NCBI RefSeq assembly: GCF_002575655.3
Contig: NC_053037.3
Location: 444,137,793-444,201,792 of the forward strand
Origin: Aegilops tauschii subsp. strangulata
Taxonomy: Eukaryota > Streptophyta > Magnoliopsida > Poales > Poaceae
Length of the DNA stretch: 64,000 bases
Reading direction: 5' to 3'
The position numbers and the translations under genes are program-made. The notes under the pieces are model-generated. The model ran no database searches and had not been told where the DNA came from. It saw only the letters and a list, made by a program, of their open reading frames with translations. Positions 46,680 through 58,189 of this stretch are shown here, in pieces; the stretch's first letter is position 1, and every line of letters begins with the position of its first letter.

Positions 46680-47018
46680 CTGCCCAAGTTAAAAACAGCA
46701 ATTAGAGAGAGACAGGCCAAGGACTGCGAGACAGACCGAGAGCCTCTGCGTGAGAGAGAGGCAGAGAGAGGCAGTAGGAGTAGCTCGCCGAGCGAAGCTA
46801 CTAGCCCGCCCGCAGTCCCTCTCTCTCTCCCCACGGGGAGAAAAACCCAAGAAGCGATCAAAAAGAGCCTCGGCCGGGTAGCTAGAAGGCGCGCCCTACC
46901 ACCCCTAGCCTAGCCTCCCGAGCTCCGAGCGCGACCACAGCATAGCTAGCCAGCACAAGGGTTTTTACGACGCCCGCCTTTGCCTGCCTTGGTAAGGGAG
47001 GTGAGGGGAGGGGGAAAA
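46680..47018 (+). promoter_or_regulatory. Probable 5' leader of the RSS3-like gene
   Basis: Purine-rich sequence with repeated GAGAGAG and CTCTCTC blocks directly precedes the start codon, as in many monocot leaders. The transcription start cannot be fixed from sequence alone. Confidence 0.35.
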
Positions 47019-50000
47019 ATGGTGGGCTCGGGGGCGGCAGGAGGGGGAGGAGGGGATCATGCGCGGAGCAAAGAGGCCGCGGGGATGATGGCGCTCCACG
47101 AGGCGCTCCGCAACGTCTGCCTCAACTCGGACTGGACTTACTCCGTCTTCTGGACCATCCGTCCTCGCCCGTATGTGCCTCCTCTCTCTCTCCCCCGCAA
47201 CCAAACTTGTTCTTGCCTCTCTTATTAGTCTCTCCGCCGCCGTAAGCATCAGAGAAACACGCCGCCAATCTATCATGCACCACAGTGGTTGGCGCACCGA
47301 TTAACTTTCTATTGATTCATCCTGCTCCTAGGCGGTGCCGCGGCGGCAACGGGTGCAAGGTCGGCGACGACAACGGCAGCCTGTGAGTGCACTCCCTTGC
47401 TCCTCTTATTACCACTATTAGCCTGATTGATTGGTACAGTCAGGACATATGTGATCGGGCCGGCGTTGATTGCTGCGGTGCGCGCGTGTGTGCAGGATGC
47501 TGATGTGGGAGGACGGGTTCTGCCGGCCGCGGATGGCGGAGTGCCTGGAGGACATGGAGGGCGAGGACCCGGTGCGCAAGGCCTTCAGCAAGATGTCCAT
47601 CCAGCTCTACAACTACGGAGAAGGGTGGGTACTGGGTAGGTGCAGTCGTGTGCAGTTTTCCCCCCGCCGGTCCGGTCGTCGCTCGCAGCCCCTACCCACC
47701 TAGCAGTCCCCTCCCCTAGCCCACCATCCATATCCATACCACCACCTCTAATTAAGCCCCGCGTGTTTTCGTGCAAGTTCCCGTCACGTCCGTCCCCTGT
47801 TCTCCGATTAGGACCCGCTCGAGGCTGTGCGCCATTGATGACCCACAGTTCCTCCGCCAGTGACGACGCGCGCAAGTCCAACCCCAACCCCAACCCGAGT
47901 GAGGAGGAGGGTGGTGAGAGACAAAGAAGGGTAGGAGGGAGGGAGGAAAGGGGAGGAGGGGATGGGATGGGTGCGTGCGCTTTCATCTTTTCACTTTGTT
48001 CTGAATCTACCGCGCCCAGGCCCAGCTTTTGGGCCTTGTTAATTCGCGCGGCACTGACATGGCGGTACCATCACGCCTAATTAATCTCTGGGCTCTGGGT
48101 TTTTGGTTGGGTTTGGTCTGACCGCGCGTGGAGGGGGGCTGTGATTATGCCGGGAGCGGGAACGGGGAGAGGGGAGGGTGGGTAAAACGGGCGCGTAGGA
48201 TTGAATAACGGGTGCCATTCAAGTCAGTCGTGCGTGTCTTTTGGGCGAGGACCAAGGACGGGCGCCGTCACGTGCGGCACGTGAGCTGGAGTGGGGCGGT
48301 GCCTCGTTCCGCATAAACAAACCCCCGCGCGTCAGTGGGTTAATTGCGAGGTTTATCTCGGATTAACAACGCCCTCACGCTACACGCACACGCACATGCT
48401 ACACAACATAGTAGTATGATGAGTTTGGGACTTGTGGAAGTTGCTACTGGTTAGTAAAACAGATATACGGTTTCAAAAGCATGACAGCACTTTGATTCTC
48501 TCCTCAGCCATTGAATTGTTTTCACTAATTAAGCTGCGTGAATTTGTTCTGTTTTTCACTCATTCAGTGAAGTCTCTCACTAATTAAACCGTGCTACATG
48601 TTTACTAAGCTTGTTACTAACGAGTAGTAATATACAGTGTAATAGATAAGAGTAAAGACACATTAGAGAGAGTTCTCCGGGGTTGTGACTGGTTTGTGTG
48701 TGCGTTATTGGTGGTCTCTTTCACTTTTGTTCTACTGAGCTTTTGAGCATGATTTGCCAAGTCGGTTTTGATTTGATTTGGACGCGTTGGGTTGCAGGCT
48801 GATGGGAAAGGTGGCATCTGATAAGTGTCACAAATGGGTCTTCAAGGAACCTTCTGAATGCGAGCCCAACATCGCCAACTACTGGCAGAGCTCTTTTGAT
48901 GCCGTATGTACCATCATCAACCCTGCCCCCACCCCACCCCTTCCCTTCTTTCTCTTCCTTTCTGCAGTCCATGCTTTGGATTGGGTTGGGGGAGACCCCT
49001 GCTTAGCAGTACACCACATTACTGCTCACGCAGTGGTAGGTTTCCTTCAAGTTTTTACTCACTCCATGGAGAAAAAACATAGAAAGATCGATCGAGAGAC
49101 ATCTCAAGCTTTGAATCAAATCAAATCTGCTCCACCAAAGAACAAAAATCTGCTCCCAAAAAGAAGAGAAGAATTGGATGCTCAGGAGCATCCGCGGCTA
49201 TCGGCAAGAACAAACGCCGCGATCGCAGTCACGGCCAGCCTTTATTCCTCTGCACTTACACATATCCCTCTCGTCTTTTTCTTTTGCAGCTTCCTACGGA
49301 ATGGACTGACCAGTTCGCCTCAGGCATCCAGGCAATGCCCCACCCTCATCTCTACCCTTCATCTTTAATCCACTTCCTCTTCTTAGCTTAGCTTAGCCAG
49401 CAGCGTGCAAGAGTAAGATTAAATTAGTTTTCATAAACTTATTATTCCGTTTGATTTGCAGACAATCGCTGTGATTCAAGCTGGCCATGGCCTCCTGCAG
49501 CTGGGTTCCTGCAAGATCGTAAGTGCAACGCACCCTCGCAAATTTCAAACCTTTTGCCCTTTACTACATGCATCATTTTGTCGTTTTGGTCGTCAAACAA
49601 GCACGCCGACGTTGACGTGCCAACGCTAAGCGATGTGTGTGTGCCACTGTGCGTGCGTGCGCAGATACCGGAGGACCTGCACTTCGTGCTGCGGATGCGA
49701 CACATGTTCGAGTCACTGGGCTACCAGTCGGGCTTCTTCCTCTCGCAGCTCTTCTCCTCCTCCCGGGGCGCCTCGTCCGCGCCGTCCTTCCCGCTCAAGC
49801 AGCCGCCGCCGGCGCGCCCGCCCCCGCAGCTCTTCAACTGGCCGGGCCAGCCGCAGCTCTCCCACGCCGCCGCGTCGCCCCTGTTCCCGCCGGGGCCGGC
49901 CGCGTTCCACCCGTCCGCGCGGTCGTCGATGCCGCATTACCCGGGCGGCGGGGGCGGCAAGGACGAGAGCCACATGTACCACCTCGCGCCGTCGCAGCAT

Positions 50001-50477
50001 GGCAAGCCGCCGCACATGGACGAACACCACCAGCACCAGCAGCAGATGCAGCCCGGGGAGACGCCCGACGGCGACCTCAAGTGGCCCAACGGGCTGTCCT
50101 TCTTCACCGCGCTCACCGGGCGCTCAGATGACTCGAAGCTTTTGTACGGCGGCCCCGGCGGAGGAGGAGGCGGCGCAGACGATGGGAAGCCAGCGCAGGA
50201 GGCGCAGACGGGGCACGGCGGCGCGGAGAACGTGGAGGAGTACCTGAGCCTGGAGAGCCACTCGAACAAGGCGAGGAGGATGGAGAACACCCAGAGCGCC
50301 AAGTTCAAGAGGAGCTTCACGTTGCCGGCGAGGATGAGCTCGTCCAACTCGCCGTCCCCGTCGGTGTCGGCGTCGACGGGGCCGGCGCCGCAGCAGCAGC
50401 AGCAGCAAGGGATGGAGTACCGAGCGCAGCACGAGGGCAGCGTCTACTCGGACCTCATGGAGACGTTCTTGGAGTAG
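47019..50477 (+). CDS. RSS3: RSS3-like bHLH-MYC_N regulator (7 exons)
   Basis: Exons: 47019-47170, 47332-47382, 47496-47624, 48798-48903, 49290-49331, 49462-49518, 49665-50477. They join in frame to 449 residues plus TAG. Residues about 24-205 form a bHLH-MYC N-terminal domain (ALHEALRNVCLNSDWTYSVF; later WVFKEPSECEPNIANYWQ and IAVIQAGHGLLQLGSCKI). There is no basic or helix-loop-helix segment. The C-terminal half is proline, glycine and serine-rich, with VEEYLSLESHSNKARRM and a run of seven glutamines near residue 423. In rice, RSS3 is a nuclear protein that joins class-C bHLH factors and JAZ repressors and tunes jasmonate responses and root growth under salt. Identification is by recognition of the conserved domain; a close paralog is possible. 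Splice sites are canonical except intron 5, where the donor is GC (CAG|GCAATG). Start chosen at the first ATG in frame with the domain. Confidence 0.9.
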
Positions 50478-50850
50478 CAACGCAACGCAACGCATGCATG
50501 CATGCGTCGATCGATCATCCTCACGACGACAAACGTACGGACTTTACGTTTTCTTGTTCCCACTTTTTGTTTTGTTCCAACCAACCAGGCTATGTTCAAG
50601 CTCTTTTAGCGTCAGGTTTGGAGTTTGCTTCGGCTTAATTAGATCATGTAAACCTTTTTTTTTCACCTTCTAGCTTCGTACGTGTCTCGATCGATCTGGT
50701 CGTAGTAGCTAGCTAGCTCGTAGTGCAAGAACTGATACATGCATGCATGCAGAGATGGGCATGAGTTTGCTTCCATGATGGCTGGCAAGCTATATGGTGC
50801 AATGATGGTGATGTACAATAATATGCAACACCCAATAATACGCTCCTTTT
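50478..50850 (+). other. Probable 3' untranslated region of the RSS3-like gene
   Basis: It follows the TAG at 50475-50477 and contains GCATGCATGCATGCG and TCGATCGATC repeats. AATAAT at about 50817-50822 and CCAATAATA at about 50833 are possible near-upstream polyadenylation elements. The end is estimated. Confidence 0.4.
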
Positions 50851-50859
50851 CCTTCCGAA

Positions 50860-51498
50860 AGCTCGCTTGCTGCACTGTTGCCTACTTATGGCGCGCGCAG
50901 GCCGCCTTTTTTGAAATTAGACTGTTTTTTGGTCGTGCCAGTTGCATCATGCATGCACAGTAGGAGTACAACAATCCCATTCACCAGGTAGTCCTCTGAA
51001 ATTCAACCGTGTTGGACTGTTTCAGTTCTTATGTGTGATGCATGGCATTCCATCCTTTGCTTTGCTCGCTGAAATGTCGTTCCTACATTTGTGCTGCACG
51101 TCATGATACGTACGGTACTACTGCCAGTATGTGCCGACGATGTACTTGTATGATTACACGCTTGGCATCGGGGACCAGGACGACGTACGACGTACTACCT
51201 TCATGAGACGTCGCGTTCCAAGAAATGATTAGTAAGAAGTTGGAGTGTGCAAGGAACTGGACAGGTAGTTTCTGAAAGGACAAGACAAAGGGAGGAAAGG
51301 AGCTGGGACGCATGCTCTGCACGCGCCACGCGACACGGCCTCAGAGAGTGAGAGTGGGAGTGAGAGTGCAAGCTATACTTGATAGCCTCGTCTGCGTATG
51401 TTTGGCAGGCATCGGCTGCGAGCAGCTTTACGGTTCACGGATGGAAGAAAAAGAAAAGCGTCAGATATACTCCCCGTCCCAAACGTTCATATATTATA
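50860..51498. other. Unassigned downstream flank
   Basis: No gene or bordered repeat was recognised between the probable end of the RSS3-like gene and the MITE fragment at 51499. Confidence 0.4.
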
Positions 51499-51582
51499 CT
51501 CCCTCTGTTTCTAAATATAACTTTTTCTAGAGATTTCAATATGAACTACATATGAATATATATGCACATATTTAGAGTGTAG
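51499..51582. mobile_element. Half of a Stowaway-type MITE
   Basis: It starts after TA with CTCCCTCTGTTTCTAAATAT and continues with the family interior (TTTCTAGAGATTTCAATATG) up to TTTAGAGTGTAG. The matching right end is missing. A second MITE-like start (CTCCCCGTCCCAAACG) lies just before it at about 51470. Confidence 0.65.
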
Positions 51583-54029
51583 CTTTACGGTTGGGACTGT
51601 CTATTTGGCATTCGACTGATTTGTAATTAGATATCATTCAAATTTTCCAACCAATCAGCTGTTCACAGCTGTACGTTGAAAAAACAATTGTCTGTATGTA
51701 TGTTTTTTCTGAAGAAGACGGGTCTGAAAATCTGACCCGTCAAGCAACTAATAACAACAAACAAATGTAGAACCGATCGGGCCCACAATCCTTTCCTTTT
51801 CGTGGAGAACAAAAGCACCTGAGAGGGGAAAAACACAACGCATCAGGAAACAAACTGACGACTCTCCTTCAACTTGGAACCCATGAAAAGCCCCCCCACT
51901 CTACCCCCCCCCCCCCCCCCCCCCCCTCTCATATCTCATCTAACACACAGTCGGAGAGGGGGAAAGAAGGAGATAGAACAGACGCCATGGGAGAGGGGGA
52001 GGAGGGGAAGAACATGGACCTAACATACAACAAACACCATGGGAGAGGGCTGGAGAGAAGAAGAGGCATGGCAGAAACGCAATTACCTGGAAGAACACAA
52101 GCAGTCACTTGGGGATCACAACAAGATCATCCCAGAGACAAATCGCAGGTACATGAAAATATTCAACTCCTCAAGCTACAGCAGAACTATTCCACCTCTG
52201 TTTTGAGTGCCTACATTAGGTCCAATTAGAAACAAGAAAACAAAAACATTTCAGGAATGAATCAGGGGATTGAACTTACTGATAAGATGAAATCAAATAG
52301 GAATACACTGTAAAAAAATGCTCCTCTGAGAACATACATCTAGTGAAATCCTATAATGTTTGCCGGCGTTTCCATTTTCTCCTATATTTGGGCATACATC
52401 TGTTGGTATCTAGCTGCATGTTTGGCATGGTCAGAGAAAAAACAAAACTGAAAACTTCACTAGATAAAAATAGCATTTCAATATCCTCAAAAAGAACAAT
52501 ACAGGATACACCAAAAAAGAAAAGAAAATGCAGTTACCTATCTCTATACAAATACACTGTACAATCTGAAAAAGAATTACTACTAACAAAATGAGCATTG
52601 CTAAGAAATTCTACCAGTGTTGTTCTTCATTTTGTTGCTATTGTACTGACACCTCATACTAAATGTGAGTTACAAATGCCCAGAAATAACAAACAAAAAT
52701 TTAACCTTTGAAACTAGAAAAATATAGGGCTGAGAAGTTGACAATCAAAATGAATTATTGTAGGAATCATTTTCGTTTACTGCGCTCCTACAATCAGACA
52801 TCATATACAAGGTAACAAGCAACAACTACAAAATAATGCGAAAAAAGCAAAGATCATTCAAGGTGCTATGGGGGTAATACCTGAAAATGGAACTATCCCG
52901 ATGCTTGCATGTACACTCAGGGAATGGACCTACAAACATGAATCACCAAAATGAGGGGAACTCCAGCAAAGAAGCAGAAATCAGCTACAACTCAGGAAAA
53001 GACACAAAATGTAAGTAAAATTCATGTCTGAAACAAATACAAAACAAATAAGGGTATAGAAAATAAGAGAATAACAAAGCATAAGTTGAATTATTTTGCA
53101 GACATGGCAAGAAATGCATGAAGATGATTCAACAGGCGAAGAGGCAGCAGCGGAAGCTAATCCCTGGGAGGCAGCCCTGTTTGAGAACATGAACATACAA
53201 CATGAGTGAGAGAACTTAAGGAAAAAGATTGCTAAGCACAATAATTTATTTGTACTATGAGGGCAAGCATTGTTTGCTACCTACTAACTATCAAAAGACC
53301 ACTTTGATAGGCATGTATTCCATGCATTGTTTGTGCCTTATGGACGAAAGTTTAAGATTCCAAGCGTTTAAGATTGCTTGGTTGAGTTTTAAATACATTA
53401 GGAAAACTAACAACAAAGTGCAGCGAAAGGGGCTTAGAGAATACAATTGAGAACAAAAGAAATAGCTGAGTAATGAATTACCTTTGTAGCCACTCAAAAA
53501 GATTTAGTTGTTTGAAAGATTCTTCAAGAACTTTAGAACTATAAAACAACACTACAACAAATAAGAAGAGACAACAAAATTAAAAATAACAGAATGCAAA
53601 ATGACAAATAATAAACTGCAAAAAAGTAACTATAAACAATTATTATACGCTGAGAAATAAAGATGATGAAGTAAAAACTTACTTAGTACCAGTCGTTAGC
53701 TTGCTACAACAAAATCACAATAAAGAAGACTGCACAAACGAACGAATCAATGGACTACACAATCATTCACCTCAACAAACTAAAATCCGATACCCAAAGA
53801 TATAGTGCAACACAAAACTAAAAATCCAGAATATCTAGTGAATGTCAAACAAACGGGGAAATCAGAAGATCGTTTCTGCCTCTACAGAAAAACATAATAA
53901 GAACTACATTAATAATGCAAAATAAACTAAATATACGTAAGGGAAACCCCGTCGAAAATAACATCAAACAAGCAACCAAAAGAGAAGAAGGTACAACAAA
54001 TAAAACACAAGAAGAGAAAAGAGACTTAC
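51583..54029. other. Unexplained block, left part
   Basis: The block begins with a long C run (about 51906-51928). Most of the rest is A-rich on the plus strand, as intron sequence of a minus-strand gene would be. One possible exon at 53102-53206 could be read on either strand: plus, after TTTTGCAG, with NPWEAALFENMNIQHE and a stop; or minus, after TTCTCAAACAG. I cannot decide between them. Confidence 0.3.
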
Positions 54030-54080
54030 AACATTCCTTCTACTAGCAAATGATAATTTCCTCTTTAGGTACTTGACTTT
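54030..54080 (-). other. Candidate small exon (minus strand)
   Basis: 51 bp, bounded on the minus strand by an acceptor TTTGTACAG and a donor GTAAGT. It reads KVKYLKRKLSFASRRNV in one open frame. Its length is a multiple of three and its phase fits the neighbouring candidate at 54181-54240. Not recognised. Confidence 0.35.
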
Positions 54081-54180
54081 CTGTACAAAGCAAATACAAA
54101 AACATCAAACCAACATAAAAAGGATAGATAATCAGAAAAAGATAAACAAGAAAATAAAACTAGATCAGGAAAAGACTTAC

Positions 54181-54240
54181 ACTATTCACATAGAAATTGT
54201 ATAGAGCTTTATCAAACTCTTCATCATCACCAGAACAATC
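54181..54240 (-). other. Candidate small exon (minus strand)
   Basis: 60 bp, bounded on the minus strand by TTTTTTCAG and GTAAGT. It reads DCSGDDEEFDKALYNFYVNS in one open frame, again a multiple of three and in the same phase. The acidic-then-aromatic pattern looks protein-like, but I do not recognise the family. Confidence 0.35.
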
Positions 54241-54337
54241 CTGAAAAAACAGACAACAAAGCACAAAAATTAATAAAATGAAAATAGAAAAATATAAAGG
54301 AAAGTGAAAGAAGATATAAGAAGACAAAAATAACTAC

Positions 54338-54493
54338 CAAAGACAGAGCATTAGAACCATCATCAGCAAAATCACTAGGCACGAAAGGATCTTTTAAAGA
54401 ATCAGCACTCTCAACTGAAGAAACTAGCGGAACATCCTTGGGACAGATGCCGTACTCTACCCATTAAGAAACTAGCTGAAAAACAACAAAGAA
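54338..54493 (-). other. Candidate exon (minus strand), with an in-frame stop
   Basis: After a good acceptor (GTTGTTTTTCAG) the best frame reads VEYGICPKDVPLVSSVESAD and on to SDFADDGSNALSL before a donor GTAGTT. A TAA lies upstream in that frame (about 54478), so the exon either starts later or is broken. It precedes the other two candidates on the same strand. Confidence 0.3.
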
Positions 54494-54620
54494 ATGGGGC
54501 TCAATTATAAAGATATGGAAGATAAAACTAGGCTTATAGACTAGGACAAAAAAAAGAAAATAAGCATGAACTAGGTACCGAAAAATGTGGTGAATATGGG
54601 AAAAAATATACTGGAAGTGC

Positions 54621-55200
54621 AATTATGGGGAATTACACTGTAAGAAAATATGTGGGGTTACAGTGTAACTACAGTACAAACTACACAGTAATTATGGGTA
54701 AAATTACACTGTAAAAGGGCATATGATTACAGTGTAACTACAGTACAGACTACACAGTAATTATGGGTAAATTTACACTGTAAAATGGCATCGGATTACA
54801 GTGTAACTACAGTACAAACTACACAGTATTTTGGGTAAAATTACACTGTAAAAAGGGCATCGGATTACAGTGTAGCTACAGTAATAACTACACGGTAATT
54901 ATGGGTAAATTTACACTGTAAAATGGCATCGGATTACAGTGTAACTACAGTACAAACTACACAGTAATTAAGGGTGAATTTCACTGTAAAACGGCATCTG
55001 ACTACAATATAAAGCAGTTCAAACTACCCAGTAATTAAGGGTAATATTACACTGTAAGAGCACATCAGATTACAGTGTAAAAGCAGGCCAAACCATGCAG
55101 TAAATATGGGTAAATTTACACTGTAAAAACGCATCAGATTACAGTGTAAAAGCAGGTAAAACTACGCAGTAATAATAGAGAAATTTACACCACTAAATCA
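54621..55200. repeat. 69-bp tandem array with inverted TTACACTGTAA motifs
   Basis: The marker TTACAGTGTA occurs at 54658, 54727, 54796, 54865, 54934, a decayed copy near 55002, 55070 and 55139: eight units at a steady 68-69 bp step. Each unit also holds the inverse motif TTACACTGTAA about 25 bp before it, so every monomer can fold into a hairpin. Degraded versions continue to about 55460. A G run at about 55515-55530 follows. Confidence 0.9.
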
Positions 55201-55459
55201 AGAGAAATTACATTGTAAGTGAAGTGAAAATTGCACTATTAACACCACTAATTACACTGCAAATATGCATCGGATTACAGTGAAAAAACAAAGACAAATT
55301 ACACAGTAATTATAGAGGGATTTACGCCGCTAAATTAAGAGAAAATTACACTGCAACTACAGCACAAATTACAGTGTAATTATACATGTGATTATAGTGA
55401 AATTACACCGCAAATTAGGGGGGAATTACACTGAGAAAGAGTGTGAAACTATAGAACAA

Positions 55460-57029
55460 ATTACACATTACCTATGCGGGGATTTACACCACAGTAAATA
55501 GGAGGGTGGGGGTGGGGGGGGGGGGGGGTTTACACTGTGAAAATGCAGGGTTAGAAAAGCAACTAGGGATATATTACATCCAAAAAGTTCAGCAACAAGC
55601 TACACTGAGTACACTAAACTAGGGGTTTAATACGGGGGAAATTACACCATAAACTAGGGGTTTAATACGGGGGAAATTACACCATAAACTAGGGGTTTAA
55701 TACACTCAAAAAACAGGAAAAAGCTACATACAGACTACTGAAAAAAATTACACTGAAACTATGGCAAAAACACTGAACGCATGAGGTTGCAGTGAAGCTC
55801 TACAAGACAAGGTATAGTGAATCTATAGGGCAACTAATAGGGTTAAAAATTGCACAGCAGAACTGCATACGGATACTCTTTATATCTGGGTGTAACATAC
55901 ACTCCTATTATAGGGGAACACTGAAAAACAAGCATGAAAATTCAGGAAGTTGCAGAAAGGAAACATTCGGAACATAGAAGTTCAGTAACCAGCAGGATGA
56001 ACAAACATCAGGGAACAAATACATTACAACATGACGAAATTCAGGGGCTAGAACATCAAAACAAGAGCAGCCAACTACAACTACAACTACAACCCCAAAC
56101 AAGACACCAGAAGATGGCAAAATCTCCCCAACAAACAACCAGAACTCGATCTTCAGAGTCAAGCTACGTCATCCACCGCTGAAAACTAACGCCTACTACA
56201 CCTACCTCCACATCAACAACAGAGAAACTTACATCAACAGCAGAACACTGCCCCAGGATTTGGCATACGGAAGCCTAACCGGGCGGGATTTGGCCTACTT
56301 CTACAACAAAAACAGAAGACTACGGCATGGCAGACTACGCATGGTGTGCTGCAAGCTCTAACCAAAACTCCGGCGCACAACCATGGTGGACTAGAACACC
56401 ATGGCGGCAACATGCACATCCCGCGATAAAAAAAACACCTACCGCGGATCCACGAAACCCAAAATCACCTGGATCTGGAACTACAGAGCCAGGAAAAGCA
56501 CGGGCAAAAACGGGAGAGACAAGGACAACCAACCAGGGCAGCCAAGGGAGGAAGAGGAAAATGAGAAGAGATCAAAATCCTGCAGTGGAAGAGCTTGGAA
56601 TCGCCATGAACAGAAGGAATTGCCTCCCCCACCTCCGCCGCTCGAGCACTCTCCCTCTGCCTCGAAATGAGAAAGGGGAATGACACCCCGCTCCTAAATT
56701 CAAAAATGACAAAAACCTACAGTGCCAGCCGGGGCGGGACCGGGTCGAGGAAAACGGGCTGAAGTAGAAAACCGCACCCGATAGAAACCCAACCCGAAAA
56801 CCAGCACAAACGGAACAGGACCGAGCGCGAATCTCAGGGTGATATCGGACGGACACAGATTTGAATGAAAGCGAATTGAAAAACAGTCGACTGAAAAATA
56901 GCAAACCCGTTACGGTTTCACGGAGGGAAGAGGCAAACAAATGAGCGTCGGACGTACACGAACCTCTCCCGCATATGCATGTCCAAAACCAACTTGTAAA
57001 ATTCTTTGGCAAATAGAATTAGCTCTGTC
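55460..57029. other. Unexplained block, right part
   Basis: It includes a small tandem repeat near 55615-55700 (AAACTAGGGGTTTAATACGG, repeated) and then GC-richer DNA. On the minus strand the GC-richer part could be a leader and first exon, with ATG at about 56,608 but an early stop. No domain recognised. Confidence 0.3.
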
Positions 57030-57380
57030 ACGGACTGAGCACAGTTCAGATGGTTAGATTCCCTTGTGTGGTAGACTTATGCCACTAGGATTCAAGTCCT
57101 AAATTTAGTACTGGTGCTCGCACTTTTCTAGATTTATTTCAGTTTTTCTGGCGATGTTCGTTTCTGGAAGGACAAGTTTTCGTTGACTATGAGGCATCTA
57201 AGATGCAGAGGCCGGTGGCAATCCTCATTTTTCAAAAAAGAAAAATGCGGCATCTATGATAACTTCGTCAATCTCAAGATGTTGTGGCAGTATCTTAGAG
57301 GTACTCATAGGAGTACGGTGTGTGTGCATTCATATGAGTGAGTGTATGTGAGCATCTGCCATTGTACCGTGTTAAAACAT
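57030..57380 (+). mobile_element. tRNA-derived SINE, copy 2
   Basis: Flanked by ATTAGCTCTGTC (57018-57029) and ATTAGCTTTGTC (57381-57392), a 12-bp duplication with one change. The interior follows the same order as the minus-strand SINE at 18862-19160: a tRNA-like head with a B-box-like AGGATTCAAGTCCT, then CTGGTGCTCGCA, GATTTATTTCAG, CTGGCGATG, and an end GTACCGTGTTAAAA. It is longer than copy 1, partly because of an A-rich insertion near 57225-57250. Confidence 0.75.
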
Positions 57381-57392
57381 ATTAGCTTTGTC

Positions 57393-58180
57393 CGTATTTT
57401 ATTTTCAACCATTTGGTTTTCATATTGCGCCATAACACTAGGATGGTCTTCTTCCACCTCGATTAGCTGCTGAGCGGCATCCTGATAAGAAGCTCCTTTA
57501 AAGATGGTTGGGATTATTACCCACTGGGTACTTAGAATTATTAGAAAATATATGCGAATAGATCATTGTAGAAAATAGATGAAGAGACAATATTTGTTAA
57601 CAAGGTTTATTATCATGTCTACATCACTAAGCCATGCTTACATGCACTTCTCTCATAACAGAGCATGCACAGGTCCACGACAAATCCGCTGAGGCCATCG
57701 GACGCATCTCGACCATTGTGTCACGACAGGTCCGGAGACCCTTGCTATGGGCATGTAGGCTGTCACCTTCTTGATTGTATGTAGCCTACCAGCTTCGTCT
57801 ATTTTTCAGGTGGTGCCTTTATATAATTGTATCAGGTTACTCAAACAGCCGAACCCTACGCATACTCTAAGTCTAACAATATCCCTATACACATATTCAA
57901 CACATTTTTTACAAGTTTTACCTCGCCATGCTTGTTGTCGACCTCAACAACTCTCCTTCATCCTTCTCCATTCGCTTTACTACCGCTGACTTCTCCATCT
58001 CCTTGTTCCTTGATGTTTTTTAAATTTTAGAAGGACAAACCAACACCACTTTTGAATAGTCGTATGAGCGTCGCTTGCCACAGTAGACGAGAACCTAATA
58101 TCGCAAGGCAAGATATCGAAGCACTATTCCATCACTATATTATCCACAAATAAGAAGAAGAGCACAAAGGAGTGAGGACA
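57393..58180. other. Unassigned intergenic stretch
   Basis: No gene, domain or bordered repeat was recognised. Short ORFs at 57771-58030 have no recognisable motif. Confidence 0.4.
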
Positions 58181-58189
58181 ACCACAAAT

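Noticed and set aside
49554..49664. Upstream start for the last exon of the RSS3-like gene as a separate 307-residue protein
   Set aside because: The first part of that frame is intron sequence ending in an acceptor (GCGCAG). The conserved domain continues from exon 6 into ATACCGGAGGACC, so the segment is one exon of a larger gene.
49633..50247. Overlapping 204-codon, 164-codon and minus-strand frames across the last RSS3 exon
   Set aside because: They are shadows produced by high GC content at third positions of the real frame.
51906..51928. Long C run as a biological feature
   Set aside because: Homopolymer runs of this length (also G runs at about 33975-33992, 45208-45225 and 55515-55530) are common sequencing or assembly artefacts and carry no clear information.
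54621..55200. CRISPR-like reading of the 69-bp array
   Set aside because: Units are contiguous and similar over their whole length, with no unique spacers. The setting is a plant nuclear genome and no cas genes are present.
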